Source: Acinetobacter brisouisimilis | GTDB lineage: Bacteria; Pseudomonadota; Gammaproteobacteria; Pseudomonadales; Moraxellaceae | Assembly (NCBI RefSeq): GCF_000368265.1 | Contig: NZ_KB851213.1 | Location: 1-64,000 of the forward strand | Reading direction: 5' to 3' | Length of the DNA stretch: 64,000 nt | Part shown: piece after piece, positions 9,056 through 18,457 of the stretch | How the letters are laid out: every line of letters begins with the position of its first letter | Position numbering within the stretch: position 1 is the stretch's first letter | Translations under genes and position numbers: made by a program | The notes under the pieces: model-generated | The model's database searches: none | Seen by the model: only the letters and a program-made list of their open reading frames with translations | Told to the model about the DNA's origin: nothing

Positions 9056-11196
9056 TAAGCACCTCCAGCAATTGCAGTATGTTGTAAGCTCGGTTCAGTT
9101 TTCATCAGTTGACTACGCGGTGCATCCATCACGATCTTTCCATCATTCATGACAATAATACGATCAACCAACTCCAAAACTGCCCGCCGATGGGTTGCAA
9201 TCACTAAGGTGCGATTTCCTAACCATTGTTTAAGCTGTGCAATCAACTCTTTTTCTGCAACATCATCAATTGCTGCTGTTGGTTCATCAAGTAATAGAAT
9301 ATTAGGCTGACGAATCAACAAGCGTGCAAGCAATAAAGCTTGACGCTGACCACCAGAAAAACCTGAGCCACCCTCTAAAATCAAATGATCCAACCCTTGT
9401 TTCTTTGCTTGTACAAAACCTAAAGCTCCGACCATTTTTAAGGCTTGAAAAATATCTTCATCGGTTGCTAGAGGAGCGCCAAGTGTCAAATTTTCACGAA
9501 TCGTGCCATAAAACAACATCGCATTTTGATTCAATAGCCCAACGTCACGTCGAACATCGGCAGGGTCAATCAAAGTTAAATCCAGATCATCAAGGAAGAC
9601 TTTACCTTGCTGAGCAATCTGCATACCCGCAAGCAATTGTAATAATGTGGTTTTTCCTGCCCCATTGCGCCCGAGAATGGCAATTTTTTCACCTTGCTGA
9701 ATATTAAGCGTAGTAAGGTTTAAGTTGGGTTGTAGATCATCTGGCTGGTACTTAAATTGCAGATTTTCTAGGTGATATTGCCCATATAAAGCTGGGCGGT
9801 GAATCAAATGTGTTTGATCTGGCTGATCAACTTCTTTTTTCATTAATTCATTCAAGCCGTGTTTCGCGACTTTAACTTGTTGTAAGCGTCCTAAGACACC
9901 TGCAAGTTGTGCAATTGGAGCAAGCATTCTTGATGATAGGATTGAACAAGCAACCAGTGCACCTGTAGTCATTTCACCATTCATGACTGCAAAGCAGCCT
10001 ACAAGAACTACGATTGCATAGGTCAAGCCTTGTATTTTTTGCGTCCATGCAGTCATTACACCCACAATTTTTCGTTGTTTCATACTAATTGTGGCAGAGA
10101 CATCATTCATGTGATTCCATTGATTCTGGAATCTTGATTCTCCTCTGAGTAATTTAATGTCTTCAATCCCTTGAACCACTTCAACCAAAACAGCATTACG
10201 AATAGCGGCTTCACGGGTTCCCTGCTGTGCAAGTTTGGCTAACGGTTTCTGTGCCAAAACACCAGGAATAATCATGAGTGGCACAACAACAAGCATGATC
10301 CAAAATAAATTTCCGCCAATCAAACCAAAAATAATCAAAAATAAAATAAAGAATGGTAAATCTGCAATTGCTGTGAGCGTGGTTGATGTCACTAATTCAC
10401 GTACGCCTTCTAGGTCACGAATTTGAGAAATGAAAGTTCCTGTAGACTTCGGTCGTTGGCTATTTTTAATCCGTAAGGCATGACCAAAAACTTGATCAGA
10501 AATTTTTAAGTCAGCCCTTTTACCAATCATGTCCGATAAGTAAATTCGAGCAACTCGGAGAGTAAACTCAAAAATTGCAGCGATTAATACACCACCTGCC
10601 AATACCCATAAAGTCGGAATAGACTGTGATGGAACAACACGATCATAAACTTGCATGGAAAAGATCATGGTTGCTAATGCCAAGATATTGGCAATTAAGG
10701 ATGCCAATAAAATATCAATATAACGTTTCCAATCTTTAAAAATAATATTCCAAAACCAATTGGGCTGATAAGGCTTGATATATTCATCAATACGCACATC
10801 AGCAACAGATTTCTCTGGTCGTAAGATATAAATGTTCTGAATATTCTCTTTTAAATCTGTAAATGCGAATTGCTGTGATAAACCTTGCTCACCACTTAAT
10901 TGCACACTTAAAATTCCATGAGTATTAATTTGATTAACAACACCAACTTGCCCATTTTTTAACTCAATCAATACGGGTAAATGCCATGCATTCAATAATA
11001 TTTCATCATTGAGTTGTGCTTTTTTTGTAGATAAACCAACTTGGCGAGAGATAAATTGCAGTATCGCTTCATGCGTTTGTTCTGAACTCCATTGCAGTTG
11101 CAATTTAATCCGTTCTTCTGAATATTCAATGCGATAATGTTTTGCAATCAATAAAACTGCCTGCAACCAAGCTGTATCATTTATTTTTGTTGTCAT
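9055..11196 (-). CDS. T1SS ABC transporter (permease/ATPase, LapB/HlyB-like)
   Basis: The protein has 713 residues. The N-terminal ~130 residues look like the C39-like domain of HlyB/LapB exporters, without an obvious catalytic Cys, so it should dock the cargo rather than cleave it. A six-helix transmembrane domain follows (about 150-430). The ATPase then shows Walker A GRNGAGKTT, signature FSGGQRQ, Walker B NILLLDEPTAAID and H-loop ATHRR. It exports unfolded RTX protein in one step through the HlyD and TolC partners. It overlaps the tolC-like gene by four bases (ATGA) and the hlyD-like gene by one. Confidence 0.95.
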   Translation of the reverse strand: MTTKINDTAWLQAVLLIAKHYRIEYSEERIKLQLQWSSEQTHEAILQFISRQVGLSTKKAQLNDEILLNAWHLPVLIELKNGQVGVVNQINTHGILSVQLSGEQGLSQQFAFTDLKENIQNIYILRPEKSVADVRIDEYIKPYQPNWFWNIIFKDWKRYIDILLASLIANILALATMIFSMQVYDRVVPSQSIPTLWVLAGGVLIAAIFEFTLRVARIYLSDMIGKRADLKISDQVFGHALRIKNSQRPKSTGTFISQIRDLEGVRELVTSTTLTAIADLPFFILFLIIFGLIGGNLFWIMLVVVPLMIIPGVLAQKPLAKLAQQGTREAAIRNAVLVEVVQGIEDIKLLRGESRFQNQWNHMNDVSATISMKQRKIVGVMTAWTQKIQGLTYAIVVLVGCFAVMNGEMTTGALVACSILSSRMLAPIAQLAGVLGRLQQVKVAKHGLNELMKKEVDQPDQTHLIHRPALYGQYHLENLQFKYQPDDLQPNLNLTTLNIQQGEKIAILGRNGAGKTTLLQLLAGMQIAQQGKVFLDDLDLTLIDPADVRRDVGLLNQNAMLFYGTIRENLTLGAPLATDEDIFQALKMVGALGFVQAKKQGLDHLILEGGSGFSGGQRQALLLARLLIRQPNILLLDEPTAAIDDVAEKELIAQLKQWLGNRTLVIATHRRAVLELVDRIIVMNDGKIVMDAPRSQLMKTEPSLQHTAIAGGA

Positions 11197-12641
11197 GGTT
11201 GAATCTCTACACCTTGTATGGATACATGATTTAATTCATAGACATCTCGTGTTCTACCTGTCACCTGAATATATTGAGCTAAGCTGTTGTAAATATCATA
11301 ACGAGCATTTTCAATATCAGAACTTGCACTATGAATTGCTTGTTCAGCATTTAATAAGTCCAAAGCAGAACGCGTACCCAACTTATATTGTTCTTGGTAT
11401 AATTCTTTTGTTTTAATTGTCACTTGTTGTCTAGCCAATAAAATTTGTAGTTGCCGTTGTTTATTTTCAATCTGCTCTCGTATGAGTTGTACTTGATCCA
11501 AAATATTCCGATAGTCAGAACTTAATTTAGATTTGGCAGCATCCTCTGCATAACTTGCTGCGCGGACTTGTGCAGCAGTTGCCCCTCCTTGGAACAAGTT
11601 CGCAGTAGCTTCTAACATAATGCTGCTATCATGCCCATTTTGCTCATTGGTATTGGGGTTTCGCCCATTAAATGCCTGACTTAAAGTGCCTTTTAAACTA
11701 ACTGTAGGATAATATTCAGCTTTTGCTTGGGATCTTTTTGCTTGAGCAACATAGATTTCTGCTTGTGATGCCATCATTTGCGGAATACGATTAAATTTTG
11801 GCTCATCATATAAAGCAGAATTGAGGGTTAAAGCCGTTGGAATTTCCCAATTTCCTAAGCTTTGTTCTAGTCCAACCAAAGTTTGTAGTTGTAGTTGGTA
11901 TTGCTTTAAGAGTGATTGCTGAGCAATCAAATTTGTCTGGGCAATCTGTAAATAAGATTGTGCTTGTACAGGATCAGCTTGGCTACTTAAACCCGCTTTA
12001 GCCCGAAGTTGTGTAATCTCAACAATATGTCGAATTCCTTTCACTTCTTGTTGAGCAATTCTAACTATTTCTTGTGAGCGCTTGATATTAATGATTAAAG
12101 AACTTGCTTTTAATGCGATTTCATCGATTTTAATCAGCAGGTTCACTTTTTTTACAGCAAGTTGAGCCTGTTCAGCATTTATACTCGATTGCGTTTTTCC
12201 AAAGTCGTAAAGTAGCTGCGTGGCACTTAAACTAATCAGTTGCCTTCCTCTTTCACGACTTGAAAAATCACCCGTAGTCATTGCACTGGATAAATGTGGG
12301 TAATAACCTGCTTTTACAATCTCAATATTTGCATTTTGCCCCTGAATATTCTGAATCTGCTGTTGAATATCAGGATGCTTCATCAAAGCTAATTCAATTG
12401 TTTTTAAAAATTCATTTTTTCTTTCTTGTTGAGAAGAAAAATTACTTAAGGGCATATTGATTTTTTGATTTAAAATACGATCAATTTGAAATTGACTCAG
12501 TTGATTTACACTGACAACTAATGGCTTATTTTCATCCTTTTGAAAGGTAAATTCCTGCCAATTGGGTAAAGCAAATAATGCATTTGATTGTATGGATAAA
12601 ATTGCAAAAAATAAGATTTTTTCTTTTATGTACATGTACAA
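11193..12641 (-). CDS. TolC-family outer-membrane channel of the T1SS
   Basis: The protein has 482 residues. It starts MYMYIKEKILFFAILSIQSNALFALPNW, a signal peptide with likely cleavage near ALFA-LP. The body has paired long amphipathic helices rich in Gln, Ala and Leu and a repeated (S)ATQLLYDFGK / ATANLFQGG pattern, the two-fold OEP repeat of TolC proteins. It is first in the T1SS operon. The promoter should lie in the A+T-rich DNA from 12642 upward, though I could not pick confident -35/-10 boxes. With the ABC and HlyD genes it forms a complete exporter. Confidence 0.92.
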   Translation of the reverse strand: MYMYIKEKILFFAILSIQSNALFALPNWQEFTFQKDENKPLVVSVNQLSQFQIDRILNQKINMPLSNFSSQQERKNEFLKTIELALMKHPDIQQQIQNIQGQNANIEIVKAGYYPHLSSAMTTGDFSSRERGRQLISLSATQLLYDFGKTQSSINAEQAQLAVKKVNLLIKIDEIALKASSLIINIKRSQEIVRIAQQEVKGIRHIVEITQLRAKAGLSSQADPVQAQSYLQIAQTNLIAQQSLLKQYQLQLQTLVGLEQSLGNWEIPTALTLNSALYDEPKFNRIPQMMASQAEIYVAQAKRSQAKAEYYPTVSLKGTLSQAFNGRNPNTNEQNGHDSSIMLEATANLFQGGATAAQVRAASYAEDAAKSKLSSDYRNILDQVQLIREQIENKQRQLQILLARQQVTIKTKELYQEQYKLGTRSALDLLNAEQAIHSASSDIENARYDIYNSLAQYIQVTGRTRDVYELNHVSIQGVEIQP

Positions 12642-12847
12642 CTACAAATATTTTTTGTAAAAACTATATTGTAATATGTATATATATTTTTAGTAAACAT
12701 ATGTTTTTAAGTTTTATTTAATATTCATATGAAATCCAATATAATAATTTAGATATATATATGTTTATAAAGATATTATTATAAATAAATCCAGTCTGGC
12801 AGATACATACAGGCTCTTTAATAGATCAATAGTTAAGCATTTCTCTG

Positions 12848-13043
12848 CGAAACGTATAAAAAACTAATCTAAAGTCTTTAGAAGTTCTTTAATCAGTTCT
12901 AACTTTTCCTCATCTAATTGGTCCATCGTCATGTGAATGGTCATAACTTTCTTGCCTTTTAAACTTTCTGACCATTTAAAAGAACCTACTTTTTATCCTG
13001 TTGGTTTAATACATTATATTGCGCAGCATTTTGCTCTTGTGGC
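12848..13043 (-). pseudogene. Remnant of partition-associated gene (copy of 42085-42423)
   Basis: The minus strand here reproduces the C-terminal ~65 codons of the 112-aa gene at 42085-42423 (…[30 protein letters not shown]), with a broken frame near the start of the similarity and a lost 5' half. The DNA similarity also covers the bases just beyond the stop. The rest of its parent plasmid region is gone. It shows that plasmid backbone DNA lies on both sides of the siderophore locus. Confidence 0.85.
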
Positions 13044-13059
13044 CTCTCTGCATACGCAT

Positions 13060-13260
13060 TCAAGAAAATGAGATATGGGGCAAGGATACTTGTCCTAGGT
13101 TATGTACGCCGATACTGTGGCATGTTCTTTTGCCGTAAATATTACGCACGGTATTTCTGGATACCACAAGTTCTCGACTAATTGCTTTAATGGATAAACT
13201 TTGTTGATGAAATATTGGATTGTTACCGTTTGCTCCGAAGTAACATGTTGAGCAGTCCAA
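13060..13260 (-). mobile_element. Possible IS21-type transposase remnant
   Basis: A 66-aa frame contains SIKAISRELVVSRNTVRNIY, which resembles the N-terminal helix-turn-helix of IstA transposases (SIRAIARxxGLSRNTVRK). Nothing else of an istA/istB pair is present. It sits in a patch of decayed IS pieces. Confidence 0.4.
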
Positions 13261-13320
13261 AATGACCGCTATATAACCAAGAGGGTCTGTTTTTAAATGC
13301 CGTTAGGGAGCCTGCTAACA

Positions 13321-13461
13321 TTAGCCCCGAATTTAAATGGATACTTTAAAAGTAAAACCTAGTCATAACACTAGGATCAAGGAGTGTTTTATGAAATGTA
13401 TCGAAGTCATTACAACTGCTTAATGTTATTCAAATCAATAAAATTTTCAGAGAAATTCTAG
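13321..13461 (+). mobile_element. IS3-family left-end remnant, copy 1 (direct repeat with 39797-39936)
   Basis: It begins TTAGCCCCGAATT, like the other copy, and includes the start of an orfA-like frame (MKCIEVITTA) that soon stops. It is about 85-90% identical by eye over ~140 bp to 39797-39936, in the same orientation. The right-hand inverted repeat of a related element is at 48197. The two copies bracket the siderophore locus. Confidence 0.85.
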
Positions 13462-13577
13462 GGCGTGTCCTCACTAAGTTATAGTGAGTCATAAAATCAA
13501 TAGCCCAATTTTATGACTCGCTTGCCCCCAAACTGCTCAACAACAAGCATAGGTGAAACTGAAATTATTCTTGTTGT
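13462..13577. other. Junction between IS debris and siderophore operon
   Basis: No gene is seen. The segment starts with GGGCGTGTCCTCA at 13462-13474, which looks like an IS5-group terminal repeat, then an inverted repeat CTCACTA/TAGTGAG (13472-13490). Both are weak calls. The last siderophore gene ends at 13578. Confidence 0.35.
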
Positions 13578-14174
13578 TTAGTTTGTGACTGCATACAACG
13601 CGCCACACTTTTTATAAAACTCATGTCGGAAGCAGTGATATAATACTGCGGTTTTTTCTGGCATTTTGATTTTCTTTTGTGCTTCAAAGGCAATTTCATC
13701 AGCCACATAGCCATATGACTTCACATTTTCATCTGGCTCACCCACAATTTTATCTGCAAGAGAGTTCTCAAAAATAAAATAGCTCATCATGCGCATGACC
13801 GCGCGGAAATGCCCTTTTCCAACTACATCCTTTTCACCTAGCAGTACATGCCAGCCCAAATCATGCGGATCTGCCGCATAATACAATGCCAGACGATCAC
13901 GGGCAGCTTCGTAGATTTCCAGATAACCGACATCTCGCCCCTGAATCTGAATGATATAAAGCCGCTGGTGATCATCGACTGACATGCGCTCAAAATACAC
14001 TTCAAGTTCTAATTCAGGTTTATCCATCTGCCATTGTGAAACCACATGCGGCTCATGCATCCATTTAAATAACAATGGAAAATCTTGGGGTAAAACCACT
14101 TCTCGCAAAGCATATTGAATATTTTTTTCAGAATATTCAAAAAAATTAGGCAATTTTTTGGATATTGTTATCAT
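13578..14174 (-). CDS. fbsK: Hydroxyputrescine N-acetyltransferase (fimsbactin biosynthesis)
   Basis: The protein has 198 residues from the ATG at 14174. I prefer this start to 14183 because AAAGGA lies 7 bp upstream of it. The sequence fits the GNAT-like siderophore acetyltransferase family (IucB/RhbD type): WMHEPHVVSQWQM near the N-terminus, then GYLEIYEAARDRLALYY and the acyl-CoA region GWHVLLGEKDVVGKGHFRAVMRMMSYFIFE. In fimsbactin synthesis FbsK acetylates N-hydroxyputrescine to N-acetyl-N-hydroxyputrescine, the hydroxamate part of the siderophore. It is the last gene of the long operon, ~112 bp downstream of the decarboxylase. The enzyme class is clear; the name rests on locus order. Confidence 0.88.
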   Translation of the reverse strand: MITISKKLPNFFEYSEKNIQYALREVVLPQDFPLLFKWMHEPHVVSQWQMDKPELELEVYFERMSVDDHQRLYIIQIQGRDVGYLEIYEAARDRLALYYAADPHDLGWHVLLGEKDVVGKGHFRAVMRMMSYFIFENSLADKIVGEPDENVKSYGYVADEIAFEAQKKIKMPEKTAVLYHCFRHEFYKKCGALYAVTN

Positions 14175-14286
14175 CACGATCATCCTTTGGAATATGGATA
14201 TTTCAGAATTTTAAAATAAGATATTTTGAGCATAATCTGCTTCAGTTATGCGGGATAAAATATCTTATTCCTCAATCTAAATAGGA

Positions 14287-15447
14287 TTAATCCAAGGTAT
14301 AGTATTTAAGTGGTGAGAAACCATTAAACTCGATTGAGCTATAACTGGTTGTATAAGCACCTGTAGATAACCAATATAAATGATCACCAATTTCTAGAGA
14401 TAATGGTAAATCATATTTTTTATTCTGGTACATAATATCCATACTGTCACAGGTTGGCCCTGCTAAAACCACTGGATCAGAATGCCCCGTTTTTTCACAT
14501 AAAATAGGATATTCAATCGACTCGCCTAATGTTTCAATCAAACCATTAAACACACCGACATCGGTATAGAGCCATCTTTTATTGCCTGAATGTGGTCGCT
14601 CTGAGATTAATACAATTTCAGACACCAAAATACCCGCATTCCCAACCAGTGAACGCCCTGGTTCTAAAATAATCTGTTCTAGAACATAATCTTTAAACAG
14701 CGCGAGTGCAGCATTAATTTGCTCAGAGTATATGGTAAATTCTGCGGTTTTCTGCACATATTGGGCAGGCAAGCCTCCACCGAGATTCAGCATTTTCAGG
14801 AAAATCTGATGCTGGTTAGCCAGTTTATCAAAAATCGCCTTGGTTTCTTGCAATGCGTTATCCCAAGACCCGATATTGCGCTGCTGAGAGCCGACATGGA
14901 AAGAGATTCCATAAGGCGTTAAGCCCAATTCCTGTGCCTTGATGGCAAGCTCAATCACCGACTGTGCATCACAACCAAATTTTTTCGACAACGGCCAGTC
15001 TGCGGTCTCCGCACCATCGATCGACAAACGGAAATACACTTTAGAATTCGGTGCATACTGGGCAATATTCAACAAGTCAGCCTCTGAATCGGTTACAAAC
15101 AGACGTACCCCTTGGTCATAGAAATATTGAATGTCGGCTCTTTTCTTAATGGTATTGCCAAAAGCAAGTCGTGAAGTTTCAACATTATATTTAATAACTT
15201 TATTTAATTCATTGACCGACGCCAAATCAAAACTGGCACCTAGCTGGGTCAGGCTGTCAATAATTTCATCTGCGGGATTGGCTTTAACAGCATAAAAAAT
15301 ATCAGCGGTTGGAAAACCTTGTTTTAGTTCCAGATAATGCTTTTCAATCACACTTAAATCTAAAACTAAAAATGGTGTCGGCTGTTCCTTAATTAAGGTC
15401 TTTAAAAAACCCTTAATCTCTGGTTTAAAATACGATGGCAGATTCAT
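14287..15447 (-). CDS. fbsJ: Ornithine decarboxylase, fold type III PLP enzyme
   Basis: The protein has 386 residues. The PLP lysine is Lys55 in FYAVKANP, and the phosphate/His region is ISFHVGSQQ. The C-terminal catalytic motif GPTCDSMD supplies the cross-subunit Cys, and the length suits the alanine racemase-fold ornithine/diaminopimelate decarboxylases rather than the larger fold type I enzymes. It makes putrescine from ornithine for the N-hydroxylase encoded just upstream (57 bp gap to fbsI). In fimsbactin loci this is FbsJ. Having its own decarboxylase makes the cluster independent of cellular putrescine supply. Confidence 0.92.
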   Translation of the reverse strand: MNLPSYFKPEIKGFLKTLIKEQPTPFLVLDLSVIEKHYLELKQGFPTADIFYAVKANPADEIIDSLTQLGASFDLASVNELNKVIKYNVETSRLAFGNTIKKRADIQYFYDQGVRLFVTDSEADLLNIAQYAPNSKVYFRLSIDGAETADWPLSKKFGCDAQSVIELAIKAQELGLTPYGISFHVGSQQRNIGSWDNALQETKAIFDKLANQHQIFLKMLNLGGGLPAQYVQKTAEFTIYSEQINAALALFKDYVLEQIILEPGRSLVGNAGILVSEIVLISERPHSGNKRWLYTDVGVFNGLIETLGESIEYPILCEKTGHSDPVVLAGPTCDSMDIMYQNKKYDLPLSLEIGDHLYWLSTGAYTTSYSSIEFNGFSPLKYYTLD

Positions 15448-15504
15448 AATCTATTCCTGAAAAAATTGATCTGTGTAATTCACTTAAAGAAATGTAGAGA
15501 AGCA

Positions 15505-16803
15505 CTAGGCAACAATTTCTTCAGGTAGCGGTTTAAATTCCTGGAACGCAATTCTTTGCTCGACTGGATAAATCTCTTTACCCATGATTTTATTAATAAT
15601 AATTGCATTGCGATAACAGCCCATTCCTAAATCAGGAACCGTAAATCCATGCGAATAAATTCCGACATTCTGTACAAAGATATTTTCATGATCATTTGCA
15701 CTATAGTTCTGATTGACCTTGATACGCCCTTTATTGTCCCAATTCACAATATTATTTAAGGGCTGTAAAAATGACGGAATTTTATATTCATAACCCAATG
15801 CCAAAATCAGAACATCCGACTTCATCTTGAATTTTTGATTAACATCGAGATTTTTAAATACAAGATCTAATTGATTATCTTGGTTAGTAACGGATTCAAT
15901 CACACAGTTCGGTAATAATCGGGTCTGGATTTTAGAGGTCTTGGATTTTTGATAAAGAAGATCATAAATTCGGTTGACCAAACCAATTTCAATCCCTTTA
16001 TACAAGGCGCTTTGTGACTGAATCACCTGATCACGTTTGTCTTGATTGAGTGAGAAGAAGTGCTGGGTATAATCAGGCGATGTGTATTCTAGGGTTAATT
16101 TGCCCAAATCCATCGAGAAGAAATGCGGTGCTTTGGTGACCCAGTTAAGTTGATACTGGTGTACATCAATTTCAGACAATAAATCATAATAAATTTCTGC
16201 ACCACTTTGCCCGCCACCAACGATGGTAATGGATTTTTTATGCTGATATTCTGATTTATGTTTGATGTAATTGGCGCTTGAATGCACTTCGTTACTGATA
16301 TTTTTACAGAATTCTGGCGTAATTGGAGTCGTACCTGTACCCAGCACAATATTTTTAGCCAAAACTGAAAATTCTTCGACATTATTCTTTCTGACTGTCA
16401 CAACATAATGCTGTTTGTCTTGATCATAATGCACATTTTCCACATGGCTGCTAAAATGCACATTGGATAGCTGCTGAGCAGCCCATTTGCAATAATGGTT
16501 ATATTCCGCACGTAAAATAAAAAAGCTTTCACGAATAAAAAATTGATATAAGTTATTATTTTCTTTTAAATAATTTAAGAATGAAAATTTGTTTTTTGGG
16601 TCAGCAAAACTCACCAGATCGGCAATGAATGGAATCTGCAAGGTGCTCCATTCAGGCATAATGCCACTATGCCAGTCAAACTCTTTTTTATTATCAAAGA
16701 AGATGGTTTTTAATTCACTCATCTCTTCAGTCAAACATGCCAAACTTAAATTAAATGGACCAACACCAATACCCACGACATCATAAATATTTTCGTTCTT
16801 CAT
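15505..16803 (-). CDS. fbsI: Putrescine N-monooxygenase (flavin-dependent N-hydroxylase)
   Basis: The protein has 432 residues from the ATG at 16803, which has GAGGAG 7 bp upstream; the in-frame TTG further up would overlap that ribosome site. FAD motif GIGVGPFN is at residues 11-18, and the NADPH motif IVGGGQSGAEIYYDL is near 195-210. It belongs to the class B N-hydroxylases of ornithine, lysine and diamines (IucD/PvdA/AlcA family). In fimsbactin synthesis FbsI hydroxylates putrescine to N-hydroxyputrescine. It begins 16 bp after the DHB-AMP ligase gene ends. Confidence 0.93.
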   Translation of the reverse strand: MKNENIYDVVGIGVGPFNLSLACLTEEMSELKTIFFDNKKEFDWHSGIMPEWSTLQIPFIADLVSFADPKNKFSFLNYLKENNNLYQFFIRESFFILRAEYNHYCKWAAQQLSNVHFSSHVENVHYDQDKQHYVVTVRKNNVEEFSVLAKNIVLGTGTTPITPEFCKNISNEVHSSANYIKHKSEYQHKKSITIVGGGQSGAEIYYDLLSEIDVHQYQLNWVTKAPHFFSMDLGKLTLEYTSPDYTQHFFSLNQDKRDQVIQSQSALYKGIEIGLVNRIYDLLYQKSKTSKIQTRLLPNCVIESVTNQDNQLDLVFKNLDVNQKFKMKSDVLILALGYEYKIPSFLQPLNNIVNWDNKGRIKVNQNYSANDHENIFVQNVGIYSHGFTVPDLGMGCYRNAIIINKIMGKEIYPVEQRIAFQEFKPLPEEIVA

Positions 16804-16819
16804 TTTTTTACTCCTCAAC

Positions 16820-18436
16820 TTACAGCTTCTGTCTATTTACTTTTCCAACATGGGTATATTTAAAATCTGCAACAACTTCAATTTCATCGGGAATCTTATA
16901 TTGCGCAATATTTTTATCGATCAGGAATTTGCGTATTCCCTTCAGATTAATGTCACTATCTTGTTGTTTCGGAATAATAATCGCCTTGATCCGTTCACCT
17001 AAATAAGGGTCGCTCACGCCCAAAACACAGACATCTTTGACCAAAGGGTGGTTGAGGATAAATTCCTCAATTTCACTCGGTGTAATTTTTTCGCCAGAAC
17101 GGTTGATTTGCTCTTTTTCACGCCCTGTCACCACGATATTGCCATCTTCATCGATATAGCCAATATCACCAGTTTTATAAAAACCATCTTCGGTAAAAGA
17201 ACGACGATTAATTTCTGGCAAATTATAATAACCATTAATTGTATACGGCCCTCGGGTATGAATATGCCCGATTTGAGTCACTGCCAAGGCTTCTCCAGCA
17301 TCACTGGTAATGCGGATCTCATCAAAAATAGAGAGTTTTTTCCCTTGGGTGTTGACCATGGTGTCAATCGAGTCGTTCAGATGGGTGAAGTTCACCAGAC
17401 CTTCTGCCATGCCATACACCTGTTGCAATTTGACCTGCAACTTTTCAACAATTTGCTTGGCAAGTGTTGGTAGCAGTTTGGCCCCACCCACCTGAATGAT
17501 TTCCAGACTACTCAAGTCATAGTCATTCAGGCTTTCAGAGTTGAGCCATAGAGTTGCAATCGCAGGTACCAGTGAAACCTGCTGAATCTTATGTTTTTGA
17601 ATCAGTTCAAAGCAGATTCTTGGGCTGGAATGCTGGCTGATCACCACGGTTCCCCCCACATAGAATGTCCCTAAAAATCCAGGAGAACTCATGGTGAAGT
17701 TATGCATGACTGGCAAGACCACCAACTGCTTCACCTGCTGATTGAGTTCTGCCACATCGACACTCAGTTGAACAGAGTAAATATAATCGGCATGAGTACG
17801 GGGAATCAGTTTAGGTAACCCTGTAGTGCCCCCAGAGAGTTGTAAAAAGGCAATATCTTCTGAGCTTGAATGCGTTTGGATGGCTGGATCGGCAACGACA
17901 CTATCCAACATGGCAAATGACTGTGCCAGTGAGGCTTGGCTCGTCATGGTCTGTCTGAACCACAGGTTGAAATTAGGTTCAGCAAACTGGTCGGTAATCT
18001 CTGCGGCATCTTTTTGTGTCGCAGAATCAATCAGGCGAATATAGCCCTTTGCCCGACTTTGTCTGGCAATGTTTTCGATCTCGTAAGAACCATGCCCATT
18101 TAAACAAAATACAGGTCTGGCGCCAATATAATACAGCCCGAAAATCACCACAAAAACTTCAATGACATTCGCCGACTGTACCAGAACAAAATCCGTTTCC
18201 TGAATGCCTTTTTGCTTGAGATAAGTACCAAACTGAATCGCATAGGCATACAACCCAGAATAGCTTAGCTGCTTATTGTCTTGTAAAACCGCAAGATTTT
18301 TCCCATAGTTAAGGTGAGCATCTTGCAACAACTGAAAATGGGTACGTGCTTGCCAGCAACCATTGTCCCGATAAAATTGTGCTCTAGATTCAGGAAATGG
18401 AACAAAGCCATTTTGAATATCTTGTTCGATAAACAT
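16820..18436 (-). CDS. fbsH: 2,3-dihydroxybenzoate-AMP ligase (stand-alone adenylation domain)
   Basis: The protein has 538 residues, like EntE/DhbE/BasE. The adenylate-forming core motif LSGGTTGLPKLIPRT is at about 200-213, followed by QVYGMAEGLVNFT, the hinge region TGREKEQINRSGEKITPSEIE, and a C-terminal lysine in HVGKVNRQKL. It activates 2,3-dihydroxybenzoate as the adenylate and loads it on the aryl carrier domain at the N-terminus of FbsE. The retained 'QxNRxGEKI' motif is typical of the DHB/salicylate branch. It lies 21 bp after fbsG. Confidence 0.94.
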   Translation of the reverse strand: MFIEQDIQNGFVPFPESRAQFYRDNGCWQARTHFQLLQDAHLNYGKNLAVLQDNKQLSYSGLYAYAIQFGTYLKQKGIQETDFVLVQSANVIEVFVVIFGLYYIGARPVFCLNGHGSYEIENIARQSRAKGYIRLIDSATQKDAAEITDQFAEPNFNLWFRQTMTSQASLAQSFAMLDSVVADPAIQTHSSSEDIAFLQLSGGTTGLPKLIPRTHADYIYSVQLSVDVAELNQQVKQLVVLPVMHNFTMSSPGFLGTFYVGGTVVISQHSSPRICFELIQKHKIQQVSLVPAIATLWLNSESLNDYDLSSLEIIQVGGAKLLPTLAKQIVEKLQVKLQQVYGMAEGLVNFTHLNDSIDTMVNTQGKKLSIFDEIRITSDAGEALAVTQIGHIHTRGPYTINGYYNLPEINRRSFTEDGFYKTGDIGYIDEDGNIVVTGREKEQINRSGEKITPSEIEEFILNHPLVKDVCVLGVSDPYLGERIKAIIIPKQQDSDINLKGIRKFLIDKNIAQYKIPDEIEVVADFKYTHVGKVNRQKL

Positions 18437-18457
18437 ATATGTTCCTTGACACTATTT

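Noticed and set aside
9324..9707. 127-codon open frame on the plus strand
   Set aside because: It lies fully inside the ATPase domain of the ABC exporter gene on the other strand and shows no family pattern.
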